Shown here one piece after another: positions 10,684 through 24,641 of a stretch of DNA of 64,000 bases (positions within the stretch are counted from its first letter, which is position 1; each line of letters opens with the position of its first letter). The position numbers and the translations under genes were made by a program. The notes beneath the pieces were generated by a model. The model did no database searches. It saw only the letters and a program-made list of their open reading frames with translations, and had not been told where the DNA came from. Source of the stretch: Hofstenia miamia (taxonomy: Eukaryota > Xenacoelomorpha > Acoela); contig SCFE01000119.1 in NCBI GenBank assembly GCA_004352715.1, positions 388,111-452,110 of the forward strand, written 5' to 3'.

Positions 10684-13600
10684 TTAAGAAGTAACTACTT
10701 GATCAATTTGCGTTTCATGTGACGCAGAAACCAATCCATTTAAGACATCACTATCTCCACCAGGTCCAGCAGTTGCTGTGGTAGGATTATTCTCCCCAGT
10801 CACATCATTCATTCCACCAAGGGTTGGTACAGATAAAATATTAGGACCAACCTTTGACATTTGGTTCAATGACTCGCGAGAAGTGTATTTATAAATTATA
10901 CCACGTATTTTTCTTTGAGCAGACTAAAAGCGATTTATAATGGGTAACAAAATCAGATTGAAAATAAGTACCTGTAAAGCCCAAAAATGTCCCAATATTT
11001 TAACAAGAACTTCAGCCTGTGACGTTAAATCAATATTTTCAGTATTTGTCATTGGAACTTCAATAATTGCATGCGAATCTCTTTGAAGTTCAAGTACCTA
11101 AAGAATTAATTGAACAGACAATTCAGCATTTTAAGTAAACCTTTTTTCCTTGTTTCCCAATAACTCTTCCGACCATTGAACCTGGGATGGGAATCTCTGC
11201 AATTAATATAGGCCAATCTCCATGCGTAAATCCATCAGACCGAATTTTTTCACTAATTAACCACTGCGCTTTCCACTGAGCTTCAGGTGTACCAGTAATT
11301 GTTACTTTGCGTTGATCCTAATGAAACGAACGCTCAATGCTATTACTATTTTCAAATATAATATGATGATTAACCAATCACTAATCTAAATATTTCAAAT
11401 CAAGATATCAAAACCCCAGCATTAAAACACGAAGGAAAAATTACTACAATTCGTATGTACGTCATCCATTCTAAAGATATTTTATAATTCAACGAAAAGC
11501 TTCTTTTTTCTTTTCTGAATACATCATTCGTTATGAATTTCAAATCGAAATTAACACAAAACCACAGAGTTTTTCGAAATTAAAATTTAAAAAATAAATG
11601 TAATAGATTATTCAATTCAATTAAATGATGTAAAATTTTACATGCAAATAGTAATGAAATTCAGTTAAAATCGTGTCGAGAAAAACATTTGATTTCTCTA
11701 ATTCAACAAAACAAATGCATTTTGGACTGTAAAATAATTATGATTTTACAATTTACGATATTTTTAAAAGCTATTTTTGTAACCTTAAAATTAGAAGTAT
11801 AAATATATCTGGGAGTTGTTTTGTAAATTACGTATTCAAAAGCCACTTATAGTGATGCATTAAATGTTTGCGGGTGAATTGGAATTGAAGCCTTGTCTAA
11901 TATAAAGTGGTGGTAAAATATTAACAACACCTGATTATCAGATTGTGTTGCGACATTCACTTGTGCCCCAGATAACTGCTTGATCATGTAAATATTACTT
12001 CCTCGATTTCCTATAATTGCACCAACTGCACCATGATGAATATATAAATATGTAGTTTCGGAAACATTACTGTGCTAAATTAAATTCAAATTTTAGTTAG
12101 AAAGAATAATTAGAAAATCTACCTCATACGCTTGAAACATTTCATAGAAGGGATTGGTGTTACCACCGGTGTTGTATCCAGATTGATTAAGACAAAGAGT
12201 ATTTGGATTAAAAACATTTTGCATTGGATTAAACATCATGGGGTTGACACGGGAGAAAACATTGTCTGGATTGACACCAGGTAACATCTGATTGTAGAAA
12301 TTAAGCCCAGGATACAAGGATTGCAAATTTTCTTGCTGCTTCTAAAATTTCAAATATATAATTTTTCTTAGCAGACTAACAATTAGGACAAAGAATTTTT
12401 GAAATAACGAAAGTTAACTAATTTTAAGTGTCGAGGTTAATGGATATAAATTTCAAGTGTTTATAGTAGTAGTATCGAAACAAATATACAACAAAAAAAT
12501 CTTACCAAAATATCCCACGGTATTATTAAGTTACGTTTGCCACCGAATTATCATATTAATAACCGAAAGCAAAAACAATGTACCATTGAGTCAACCGTAA
12601 AACAAGTTTTACACACATACCTGATGTCGATTAAAACTTAGTAGGGAATTAAAGTCAAATAAATACAATAACAACTTTAAGAATACAGATGTCACACATA
12701 AATGTTAAACTTAAATGGTGGTATGCATTTAAAAGTGAAAATAGTAAATGTATGAGAATGTATTGCAAAATTATTGTAAAATTATGAAAGCACGTCCATC
12801 CTAATTAAAATTTAAAAAAAAATTTTCGTTTCCTGTAGAAAACTGCCTGCTATTGTGGCGGGCCTTTTATATTTCTGCGGATTACGATAATCGGAAAAAT
12901 ATCTTCAAGTAAAATGTAAGGTCAAACTATTTTAAAATTGGTGAAATAGGCTTCTATTATACAACTCTTAATATTTTGTATATATTTCGTACAATATTCA
13001 TCAAATTCGATTTGAGTTGTTATGTTTGTATCCAAGCACTGCAGATTCTCCAAGGCCCTCAGATCAAATTAATATCTCTATCTCTTTTATAATGTTAAAA
13101 CAATAAGTCGAATAGCAGGGAAATTAGTTTCTGATAAGAAAATATACCAAGTATAATTTGATGTTCTAAAGGCAAACCAACACAGACACGATCATATCAG
13201 ATTTTCGTTTTCGGCTAGAACGCACATCACTGCTAATTTCATGTAATCATTCATGTTCATTACGTTAATGACCCACCAAATATATATTAATTAAAATATT
13301 TGGTATTATAAATTTACATTCTATCATCATTATTATTATTATCATATTATAGTTATCAAATTATTTCCTGTGTTAATTCGAAGAAATCATTTATAAGGCA
13401 AGTGTCACATAGTATTTTTTTTCACTCTATGACACTAGTTTTTTTTAAACAAATACAATTACAAAATTATACTATAAATCATTCCAATTATTTTTCTCTA
13501 ATGAAAAATGTGAACTTTACAGGAACCATATTAAATATTTGGAACCATTCCAAATTGATTAAACATTGTGGTCTGTCATTATTTGCAATTGCTTGTTTAA

Positions 13601-16600
13601 ACATTAAATAATTTGTAATATAAATGAGGAATCAGTAAAATTGCAATACATTCCGATTGACAACGACCGCTATGCCACAACATTAACAAGGAAAATATTC
13701 CTACAATGACGAAAGCATATTCAATATTTACTATTTCTAACTAAATTTCATAATAAAGTTTATTTTTTCAGAAAACAAACAATTCTGGTTTTTATCGCTT
13801 TAGTTCAAACTTAAAGTTGTTGCATGTTGATAATTGAAACATGCTTAGGCTTATGTAGTTTCTAAATATTCAGGAAATGCCAATTTTCTGAGGTATTTTG
13901 GTTCGAATACGCACAAGTGGGAAATCACGACATTCATTTAAAATTTTGCAACAGTGAAACGACAGTCACAGTTTGACAGATTTTTAGAAAGAAATAGTTT
14001 CATACATTTTTTTAGAATGATAAAATCTTAATTAACATTTTTTAAATATATGAACAAATTCAATTTTGTAATTACAATTCTAGTGTTAATTTTATTGAAA
14101 ATATGTGAACAACTTCATATCGAACAGATGTTGCATCTTAGAAATGAAATGGCAGTTGATGTTAATTCAAAATGGTATTGTGCATTATAAAAACATAAAT
14201 TACCAAATCACCAAATTGTTTTGCAAAACGCATTTTATTTTAAGAAAAAGTTAGTCCTATATATATTTTTCCAAACGTAAAAAATGTGAGTACAAAATTT
14301 TGATGTAAATTGATATGAAAAAAGAAATATATTTCACTAGCAACAATATTGATTTGGAATACACATAATTTAGGTTATATTTTACTTAATGACTTTGACA
14401 AAATGTGAAAAGGCCAAAAATTTTGACGATCTGTTAGAATTGTTTTTATAGGTTTATACAAATTTCTGGATACATCATTACTTATCAATGCAATTTCTTG
14501 AAATTCATGTGAAAAATTTTTACATTCCATAGTCACAATTGAATAAGTATATAACTCGATTTTCAAAAAAATGCAATATTAAATTCAAGAAGTGCAGTTC
14601 AGTCTTCTTGCATACCCATATTTTAATATTGCATGGAAAACATTGAGATTTAGCGTTATTTACTATAAAAATATCTATTTATTTCAAAAAAAGGAAATTT
14701 TACTGCAAGTAACTACTCAAAACATAGAAATACAGAGATTGCTAAAAACATTTGGTAAAATGCATAGAGCAAAATTTTTAGAAGTGCAGCTGTTACTAAT
14801 TACTACCTTCAGAATTCCCAGAGCAAAATCAATATAATAAATTAAGTTTGTAAAAAGCCGATAATTAGATAAGGTAATATTTCTCTAAAACATGAAAACA
14901 AGTTTAAGTTAAAAGTGGAAATTTTAAGCAAAAGTTCTGAATCAAAATAGGTAGTTAAAAAATTCAATATTTATACCATTACGAATTCCATATCTTTTTC
15001 ATAACTTGACCTCAATTTTGTTAGCATTGCTTCAGCGGCTGTGTAAGTATTTGCACGTTCACCTTGAATTGTTACGATTCGTTCAAAACTAAACATTGGA
15101 ATTAAAATTTTAATAAAGCAATAATGGGATAAGAAGTAGGAAATGATATCACAGTAATATCAAAATTTTGCTGCAATTTAACAATGCCCGCTCAACGATT
15201 GAGTAGTACTATATCGCTGTTGAAAACTATTTGCGACAATTTCTTTGGCTGCTATACAAAACACGCTTCGAGCATATTAGTCACAGAAAACATGCTTAAA
15301 CACACGTAAACACAAACAGTTAATAATCACTAGTTTTGGCTGCACACGTTGAAATTTTAAATTAGTTACTTTGCTGATGAAAATTCATTCGCTTCTAATA
15401 AATTGATAATGGATGCACTTTGCTATGCGCAAAACTGAGGTGCTAAATTAAAAAATTTCAAAGTAAAGAAAATTATTACAAAATACAAATTCCATTTGCA
15501 TTCCTTGAACTAAAAAAACTGATGGCCTACAACAGGATTTAAAATTCAAAATAATATTTAGAGTATTAATGCACAATGGTGTTAATTAATTCCAGTTTCC
15601 CCATCTCGCTGCAAAGTTAGTATGGATAAAAAGGAATAGCTTGCAGCGCATTGAAATCAATCTATAAAATATTCAAAGCCAGTTAACATCAAAAGCACAG
15701 CTAACAGATAATGCATTAAATTCATACAAAGTTCATTTAAATAAAACAATCGAAATATAGTCAGAATGTAAATCAAAATATTGTTGATCAGCTGCTGTAT
15801 ATGGATAATGAATATTTGAAACTAGTGAGATTATCCTTACTGAGCTCTTATTGCTTTGTCACTATTTGGTATAATAATCTTAGTATCAGTGTCCTGTTTA
15901 ATTTTCGCTAAGTGACTTCCACCTTTTCCAATCAAGCGTCCCACGAGATGATCATGAGTTAGTATCCGAACATCTAATGGGCTCTGAAACAGAGGCACTT
16001 CTTTACCATCTTTTGATTCGGGGCTGCTTAAATTACGATCTATTACATCATCCAAAAAATCCAAAATCAAATTTATTGCTTTAATTTGTGATTCCAAAGA
16101 ACCCAGAACAGTAACCGGCTAAATTTAGGTCAATTAATACACAGAAGATTATAAATATTAATAAATTAAACAAGGTAATGGAATCACTAGACACTAAGTT
16201 TGTCTTAAAAATTGATAATCTAAATTTATATTTGACATTTGAGCAGACTTGTCAAAGAACCGACCTTCTAACGAGCCTAGCCGAATCGAGCTTGAGCAAA
16301 GTATTGGATATACAAAGAACCCAAAACAAGCATTTTTAAGCAAAACAAATTTATAGTACTGCTTTACTGCTTGTTAATTTAATTATGCAGGTTTTACCTA
16401 TTTATCATTCAATATGCCTTTCTTATAATCATATTTTAGAAATATTTATTAAATAATAAATAGAACTACGAAAAATTCTGAGAACGCAATTTTTAAAAAA
16501 ATATCGAGCTGAAACAAGCCCCATTGAAAGATTTTATGTGGTGAGCAGAGCCGAACTTACTCAAAATTTAAATGAGTCGAACTAAGATATTTCGGCTAGT

Positions 16601-18647
16601 TGACAAGTCCGCATTTGAGGGTAAATTTTACATTAGTTAAAATTTGAAAATCGGTACCTTTTCATGAGGATACCGCTCATCTTTTGCCTGAATATCGACT
16701 CTAAATATAACTCTAATCATAGAACTAAAAATTCTCACTTACATTATGTAACGTGAAGCAGAATCTACTTGAAAATTTTTTACAGTTGCACCACCAATTC
16801 CAATGACGGCGCCAACCAAATGCGCAGGAATTAAGAACCTAAAATGAAAAATGAAGTATTTTAATATCCAATACTTTTGAAAATGGTACACATTGATGTT
16901 CTGAAAATGAATTTCTAAACTAAATAATTTCCATCAAATAAAAATTTTAATAAAAAACATTTACTTATACGCACCATTCAATTGCGACATCTATTTTATT
17001 ATTATAATTTAAAATTAGGCTGGAGACCTATTAAGCCCAAATCATTTTTTGCATGGTACGACAGCATAATGCGATGAGTGACAATTATCTCGTCAGTGAA
17101 ACCATGCTAACAGCGTTCTTCAAGAAAATCACATTCGCGGGTACCATTGAGTAACACGAGTCCATCTTTCCACACGTACCTGTAGCAAACAATAGTTGCG
17201 TCAGCATAACACGCAGGAGTGGAACAGGTTTTATATTGTTAAAGGCTTTTTCATGGCATCTATAAGTTGCTTAATAACTTCAAATTAAATGGGAAAATAT
17301 ATTCAAATTAAGATTTTTGTATTTGTAAATTGGAATTTAATAAAATAGTATTCATTAATTATACATTAAAGAAATCTGCATCATGATTAATAAAAAGCAA
17401 TAAACACGGAATTGGAAAATGAGATTGCTTTGGTAAGTGGATGAAAATACATCATTCCAAAATGTAATTACTTGCCTAAAAGGGTACATTGGCATTTGTT
17501 GCGAGCTTCCATTTTTCTTTTTTTGATTCTCAGCAAACGGTACAACTTTTATTGTACTAGTTCCATAAATTTCTCCGTTTAACTGTTGCAACGACCTAAA
17601 CGAACTTCTACTTTAAATAACATTGCATAGAAGGTAATTGATCTTACACTTATAAGCGAATCTGATTCACATGTATCAAAAGACAAGGGGTTACCATTTA
17701 TTTACAGCGCAATATGATTTTAAAGATATGCTTTGGAACATTGACGGTAAAATAATAATTGTTGATTTACAACTGTATTAGACAAAAGTGCAGCATCTCA
17801 AACGAAACAATGAATATTAAATTTCGAAAAAACAATTATAAATGGATTTGAACTTTCATGGATTAAGTTACTCACAATTCAGCTTGATCAATATCTTCAT
17901 ATTTGACTATATATGACGCTTTATCCGGAGCTTTATTATTTGCCGGTTCACAACTAATAACAGTACCACATCTTGAGAGATATTGTATCACTTCTTCAAC
18001 GCTAAGGGTTATTGGAAAATTGTGTACGACGACTTTAGAATTTTTCACTCTAAAATATAGTCTGAGCTGACGCAATAGCTAAAATTCTTGATAATAGCAA
18101 GTATCACTGCCATTAAGATGCCTACTATTCTAAAAAACCTTTCAACCTCGCGAACAACTCTTAAGTGTCAATTGCAGATTCATATTCTGAACATGAATTT
18201 AGAAATATCTTTTAACTTCTTCATTAACCCCACATTGAGACATAATTCTTTAGATTATTTTTTCAATGATTAATGTTATAAGTTTAATTTTTAGTCCAAT
18301 GGCAATTTTTGAATTGTGAAATCAAACTTCATAATTCTTTCATCAGAGATTTAGTTCTCATTTAATATTCCTGTCAAATGTACCCCTAAGTTTAGACACA
18401 ATGAATGTAAAAAATGTTTTTTTTCAAAGTGCGGCTTTTCGGAAACCATGTGTACTGCGTACAACACTGATTTACTAATTTACTCGTAAGAATATAAGAC
18501 TAATGTAATCGAAGTAAACATATTTTAAATCTATATAACAACATAAACCGTGAACAGTTAAATTGCAGTTAGTCCAAAAAACATTGAATGCCAACGAAAA
18601 TGTGAGGTTAATAGCTTGGTTAAAGTAAAATGACATTACAATCATCA

Positions 18648-18681
<34 letters not shown>

Positions 18682-21600
18682 NNNNNNNNNNNNNNNNNNN
18701 NNNNNNNNNNNNNNNNNNNNNNNNNNNNNNNNNNNNNNNNNNNNNNNNNNNNNNNNNNNNNNNNNNNNNNNNNNNNNNNNNNNNNNNNNNNNNNNNNNNN
18801 NNNNNNNNNNNNNNNNNNNNNNNNNNNNNNNNNNNNNNNNNNNNNNNNNNNNNNNNNNNNNNNNNNNNNNNNNNNNNNNNATATATATACAGTCGCGTTC
18901 AGCAATATATATATATATATATACAGTATATATATATATATATATATAATTGACAAAAATGTCTAAAATATTGATAATTTTTTTAGGTAATTTTGAAATT
19001 TAAGTTATTCTTGTATCCAAAATTTAAACAATGCTTAATTACTTCTTCCGCTGCAGTTGATGACGATATTATTTTTGAAAATTGAAAGAAATCGATATTT
19101 TAATGATGGCGAATAGAGATGAAAGAAGAGCCCAAACCATAGCTTTACATGACAATTCATCAATGTCACAAACTGCAATTGCTATTTTGGAATTAATCAA
19201 AGCAGTGTGTCAAGCATAACCAAACAGTATATGGAAACTGGCTAATATAGTACTTTATACAAAAATTGTGGTGGCCGCAACAAAAAATTGACGGATAGAA
19301 ATTAGCATCAAATCAAACGAATTGCTTTAAACAATCCCAAGTCCACTGCGAATGATATCAAATCAATGATGGGGCACCAAGTGGTGATAATACGAGTACA
19401 TCAACAGTAAAGAAAGCACTTTATGACATTGGTTTCAAGTCAATAAAATATTTGACTTGCCTGGACACGTCGCCAGCAAGAATGGATAGTTGCAATGTGG
19501 CGACAGGTAGTTTTCAGTGATGAAACGATGGTTTATATTGGCGAATCAAAGTCAAAGTTTGTGCATGTGTTGGATGGCATGCCAGGAAGATAGTGTTGTG
19601 GAGTTGCTTCTCCTATTTCGAACCTGGACGATTTCTTGTTGTGGAGAAGAATCTCAATAGTGCTGAGTATATTGATCACATTGTTGTTAGACACATAGTA
19701 CCTCAGAAGAACGAGTGGTTTACAATGGGAGACGGCATTTTCCTGCAGGACAACGTGCCTGCACATGTCAGTGGAGTAACAATAGCACATGTCAGTGGAG
19801 TACCAAAGGAGAAATTTCAGCAGCTTGGTATACCCTTGCTTGATTGGCCTTCCCAGTTGTGTGATCTCAATCCAATCGAAAACTTATGGGCATTGGTGAA
19901 GCACAAGATCAAGCAGAACGCAAGTGGCAGTCGGGAAGAAGCAATAGCTGCATTTGCAAGAGTGTGGAATCACGATTCTGAGATAGCATTGTGCCAAAAG
20001 CTAAAGGACTCCATGCCTCAGATTGGCAGCAAAAGGAGGACATAAAAGCACTAATTTGTTTAATTTGTATTTGGTTTCTGTCTTATACTATATCTGTTAA
20101 ATAAATCGGGTTTTTGAATCGTTTGAAATACAATTTCATCTTTTCAGATAAAAACATTACAAAAAACGTTTTTATGCAAACTTGCTGAACGATACTGTAT
20201 ATTGAAAATAATTGTAATCATAGTAAATGTTCTCATATGAAAACATATTTAGTATTCTTAGGAAGTCAAAATCAGGGAAGCAACAAATAAATACTACTGA
20301 AGAAATTAGGTCATAAAAATACACACCTCTTTTTTTGAAGCTTAGATTTTGAAATTTCTACTTTTAATGCATGACCATCCAATTTTAAACCTAAATTATA
20401 ATGAATGAATGTTAAAAAAATTACATATAAATATTGCATTAAACGTAATAAATATTAAACGGGTGCTATTTGTACTGAGTACCGTCCTGTTATTTAACTT
20501 TGCAATAGTGTATGCAGTCTTGCTATTTACGAGCAAATTTCTTGAATTAAAAATAATCAACGGCTGTTGACTTAAGATAACGGAAGCAATGTTCAGCAGA
20601 AAATTTTCTATAGCAAAGGACTTACTACAGGCGTCGTTAGCTTATTTAATCGAAGGAAAATTACCTATATAACATACATATATAGGCCACCCTAAAGTAT
20701 AATTTTCAAAAATTTTCATTTAAATCTGCTTGCAATTTATACATAATGTTCACAGATCAATTTATGTGTTCTTGAAAATGAATGCAATGTGCACATAAAT
20801 TGCATATTATAATATACACAATTTGTATATTAATAGAATGTGAAATAATATTATCTGTGCTTTGTCAATGAAATTCAACAGCAAGAATGCAATCTGTGCT
20901 ATACTCGCAATTTTTATCCATAGCATGACACACAAAAACAAATATTTTAAAAAACAATTGCGTAGAACATAAAGTACTGACAAAAGTTTGTCAGGGCAAG
21001 TTGTTAAAATAGTAATCAAGGGCACATTGTGTCAGTAATGCTTTAATTGGGCGATGTCTTAAGTAATGGCTTTTCCTATTGGTGATAAGGGAAAATTTGA
21101 ATTACTAAGTGAATTGAAGGATAAAAATATTTGGAAATAAGTCAACCATAGCTCAGAGGCTAAGGAACAGCGGCGATTGGGAGGGGTGGAGCCCTCCTAA
21201 TATTTGTCCTAGGTGGCACTGATTTTTACATCAAATTTCTTTAAATTTAAGAAATTGAAGCTTTGTATATGAAGGACCTTCGTTCAGCCCCTCCAATAAC
21301 AATATTATTCCTTAGCTGCTGCCAAAGCTGGAAAGAGATAGGATGAGTTAACAAAAATTGATTTCGTGTAGTTGAGCCTGACCATTCTAACTGAGCCACA
21401 TAATTCTAGTCACCTTTAATATCTGTATATGTTAGGATTATTATAAAATTGAACAATAACTATTTTTTCAATTAAATTAAATGAACTTTCCCAAGATGTA
21501 CAGTTTTTAGCTATTTTATGAGAATTAAGTCTTACAAATTTCAATGAAAATCATATACACCTACAATAATGGCTCGATTTTGTTGTGATTATATACGCTC

Positions 21601-24600
21601 TTTTTGCATTAGGTGTTACCATGCTTTGAATGTGCTTACAATAATAATGAATGACTTTATTTAGCCGCTGAAGGCAGACATTTCAAAAATATAAAATCAA
21701 GTCAAGTTTTACGACAACGAGGATAGTCACAGGAGATAAAGTAGAAGCAGATGGAAGAGTAGACGAAGTTGGAGAAGGGTTCAGCAAAGAGGATAGAAAT
21801 CAAAGATTTCTTGAAGCTCGGAGGAGTGCCATATGCTAAAATTGTGAATAAAAATCATTTTACCAATGTATGACGATAACACTTATTACTTATTTTGTTT
21901 CTAAAATATTTAAAACACAACATATGGTTTGTTTAAAGTTTATGCATTTATTAAATATCTAATACAGCACACTGAGAACCCGTGCATAGGACGGACAATT
22001 TCCTAGACATTTTAAATTCTATACCTGTTTCGCTTGATAATTTTGTTTAAATGAATTTTTTGTAAGTACTGTATACTTTTTAAGCCAATTTCTATTGGAA
22101 GGATTTCCAGAAACCAAAGAAACTTGTAGCTGAAAACCTACATTTGTTTTTACAATCGATATTTTAAATAAAAAAGATCGAGGTTTGCATCCTCAGTAAT
22201 CTTTGTTGAATATCTTACTAACTCGCATTTGTACTTGGCTAGGATGGCATTCTATTTTAATGTCATTGAGAAAACCTGTTGATAAAATTGATGAAATAGA
22301 TATTACCGCCGAAAACTTCTGAGCTATTGTTCAGCTTTATTTATCCTCCCAAATAGGGAAAATTCTTAAATACTCCACAAAATAAAGTTTGTGCACTGTT
22401 TGAACTCTGGAATGAGCAACCTAGTTCTCATTCTGAGATAATGCATTGGTGAAAAGCCCATACACGTTGTGATGGGCCAATGAGGATATGTTTTAACTTT
22501 TATTAACTATGACTGGAACTCTGACCGTAATGTTTTCAACCGCATAAGGAGCCTTTTGCAGTAAAGTTTAATGGATTGTGCTTGTTTTATCTTCACAATG
22601 AAACTATTGATTTGATATTTTCTTAGTAATCTGTAAATTTATATTTTTCACTTATAAATATGAAAGGCATATCATGAATAGTTCAAGGTTGCTTTTAGGA
22701 ATTAATTTATGGACGAATCTACTTGAATTCATTACTACTAATATGAAATACTATCTTAAGGGAAAATAGGCTAAAATGTTTAACTATAGCATATTTAATT
22801 AAACTAAAAACGTAGTGCCCATCCTTAAATAGTTGGCTGCCTACGCCACTGCATATATACAAACATACATACATACATACATACACATACATACATACAT
22901 ACATACATACACCTACAATTTGTTTGTTATTAATAGCGTGATGTTTTATTGGCCTATCAAATCTATTGTAAATTAAAGTATATATATATATATATATAAG
23001 GTTATAATTAACATCGTGTCACTTTGTTGTTTTCATTTCAGTTAAACACAAATGGACTCGCATTGAAATACTGGAGTTGTTTTACGCCAATGGCAAATCT
23101 GCAGCTGCAACTCTTCGCTGTTACAAGATCAGGCATCCGCTGAAAAAAGAATCATTCAATGCCATCGACAAGATGAAGTTGCTGATGCATTGCAGACTGT
23201 GAAGAATGCTAATCCATATGGTATTGCAAGTACAAGGCAAGTTGCTTTTATAGATGTCATACTAATGAGCAGTGTACATCGAATTATGCGAAGTATACCT
23301 TGAATGTATCCCTACAAGTTGCAGACATCTCAAAAACTGTCCCATGATCATAAGCAAAACAATGTGGAATTCGCCATGATTTTGGGTGGTGGTGAAATTG
23401 ATATTTTCACCAGACGATGCTGGACGACATTGATCAGGAAGAGTTTAGAAGGTCTGTTCTGCATTTCCCAGGCCGGCTAGAAAATGTTAGAGACTGGAGG
23501 CGAGGAAGCGAACTATTAATCTGTAATGGTTACTAAACCAGGTACGGGCGTTCAAGCGTGCCTTGCACGCCTTGATAAAATCAAAATATAGGCTAGCAAT
23601 ATATCTAGCATTTGTAACTAACTCAACAGACCTAGACTACACTGCTACACTTTAAAAAACAAACATTTACTGCTAGTATATCAGTCACATGCCTTGATTA
23701 CGCTTGTTGGTGGCAATATAAAAACTTGCGTGACAAAGAAACACCGTTAAATTTTTTAAAAATAGCGTTATAAATAGAACACTAGATTACGTTCANNNAA
23801 GAAGTATATATATATATATATATATATATACAGCGTGGTTCAGCAGCAAGTTTGCATCAAGGCTGAAATTTGCGAATTTTTAATATATAACCACTTGAAA
23901 TCGAAATAAAACAAGGACACCTCGTGATAACATAGAATTTATTGTAACGATTAGGAAAACTAATTAAAAAAACTAAGCTTTCTAATATTGTGTATGTCCA
24001 TCACGGTTAGCGATCACTGCAGCTACTCGTCTTGGCATACTTTCAACCAAACGCTTGCACACTTGAATATACTATAATGTAAACAAACATTTCAAATAGA
24101 ATTGGGGAGCATTTGCGACTGAATAAAGCCCCTTACTGAAAAAATCTGCAAGTTAACGACAAAATTTCCAACCAGAGTCATGTTTTGGAAGTGTTTTTCT
24201 TCATGCAGAATCGGAAAATGCACGTTGCAGAAGGTAGTGTGGACAGTACGTATTACATCACGCATTTTATTGAAGGTCATGTGACTCAACAAATGCTTGA
24301 ATGGTTTCTAAATGGCTCAAGTGTTTTCCAGCGGGACAATGCCCCATCTCAACTCAGCAGAACCAAAGCTTGTCTTGATAGGCTCAACCCAATAGAGAAT
24401 TTGTTGGGCATTGTGAAAGAGAAACTCAGAGATCCCAAAGCTCATTCTTAAAGCAAAATAACATCTTACTTTATAAAAATATGGAACAGAGATGAAGAAA
24501 TTCAAGAAATGAGCAAGCATTTGGTTGAAAGTATGCCAAGACGAGTAGCTGCAGTGATCACTAACCATGGTGGACATACGAAATATTAGAAACAATAGGA

Positions 24601-24601
24601 A

Positions 24602-24641
<40 letters not shown>

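Noticed and set aside
18630-18956. Open frames of about 105 codons on both strands
   Set aside because: They are a TA microsatellite read as alternating Tyr-Ile plus N.
22719-22904. Minus-strand frame with Cys/Met/Tyr/Val repeats
   Set aside because: It is produced by the (TACA)n microsatellite.
22855-22915. Short regularly spaced repeats considered as a CRISPR array
   Set aside because: Simple tetranucleotide repeats without spacers in a eukaryotic genome.
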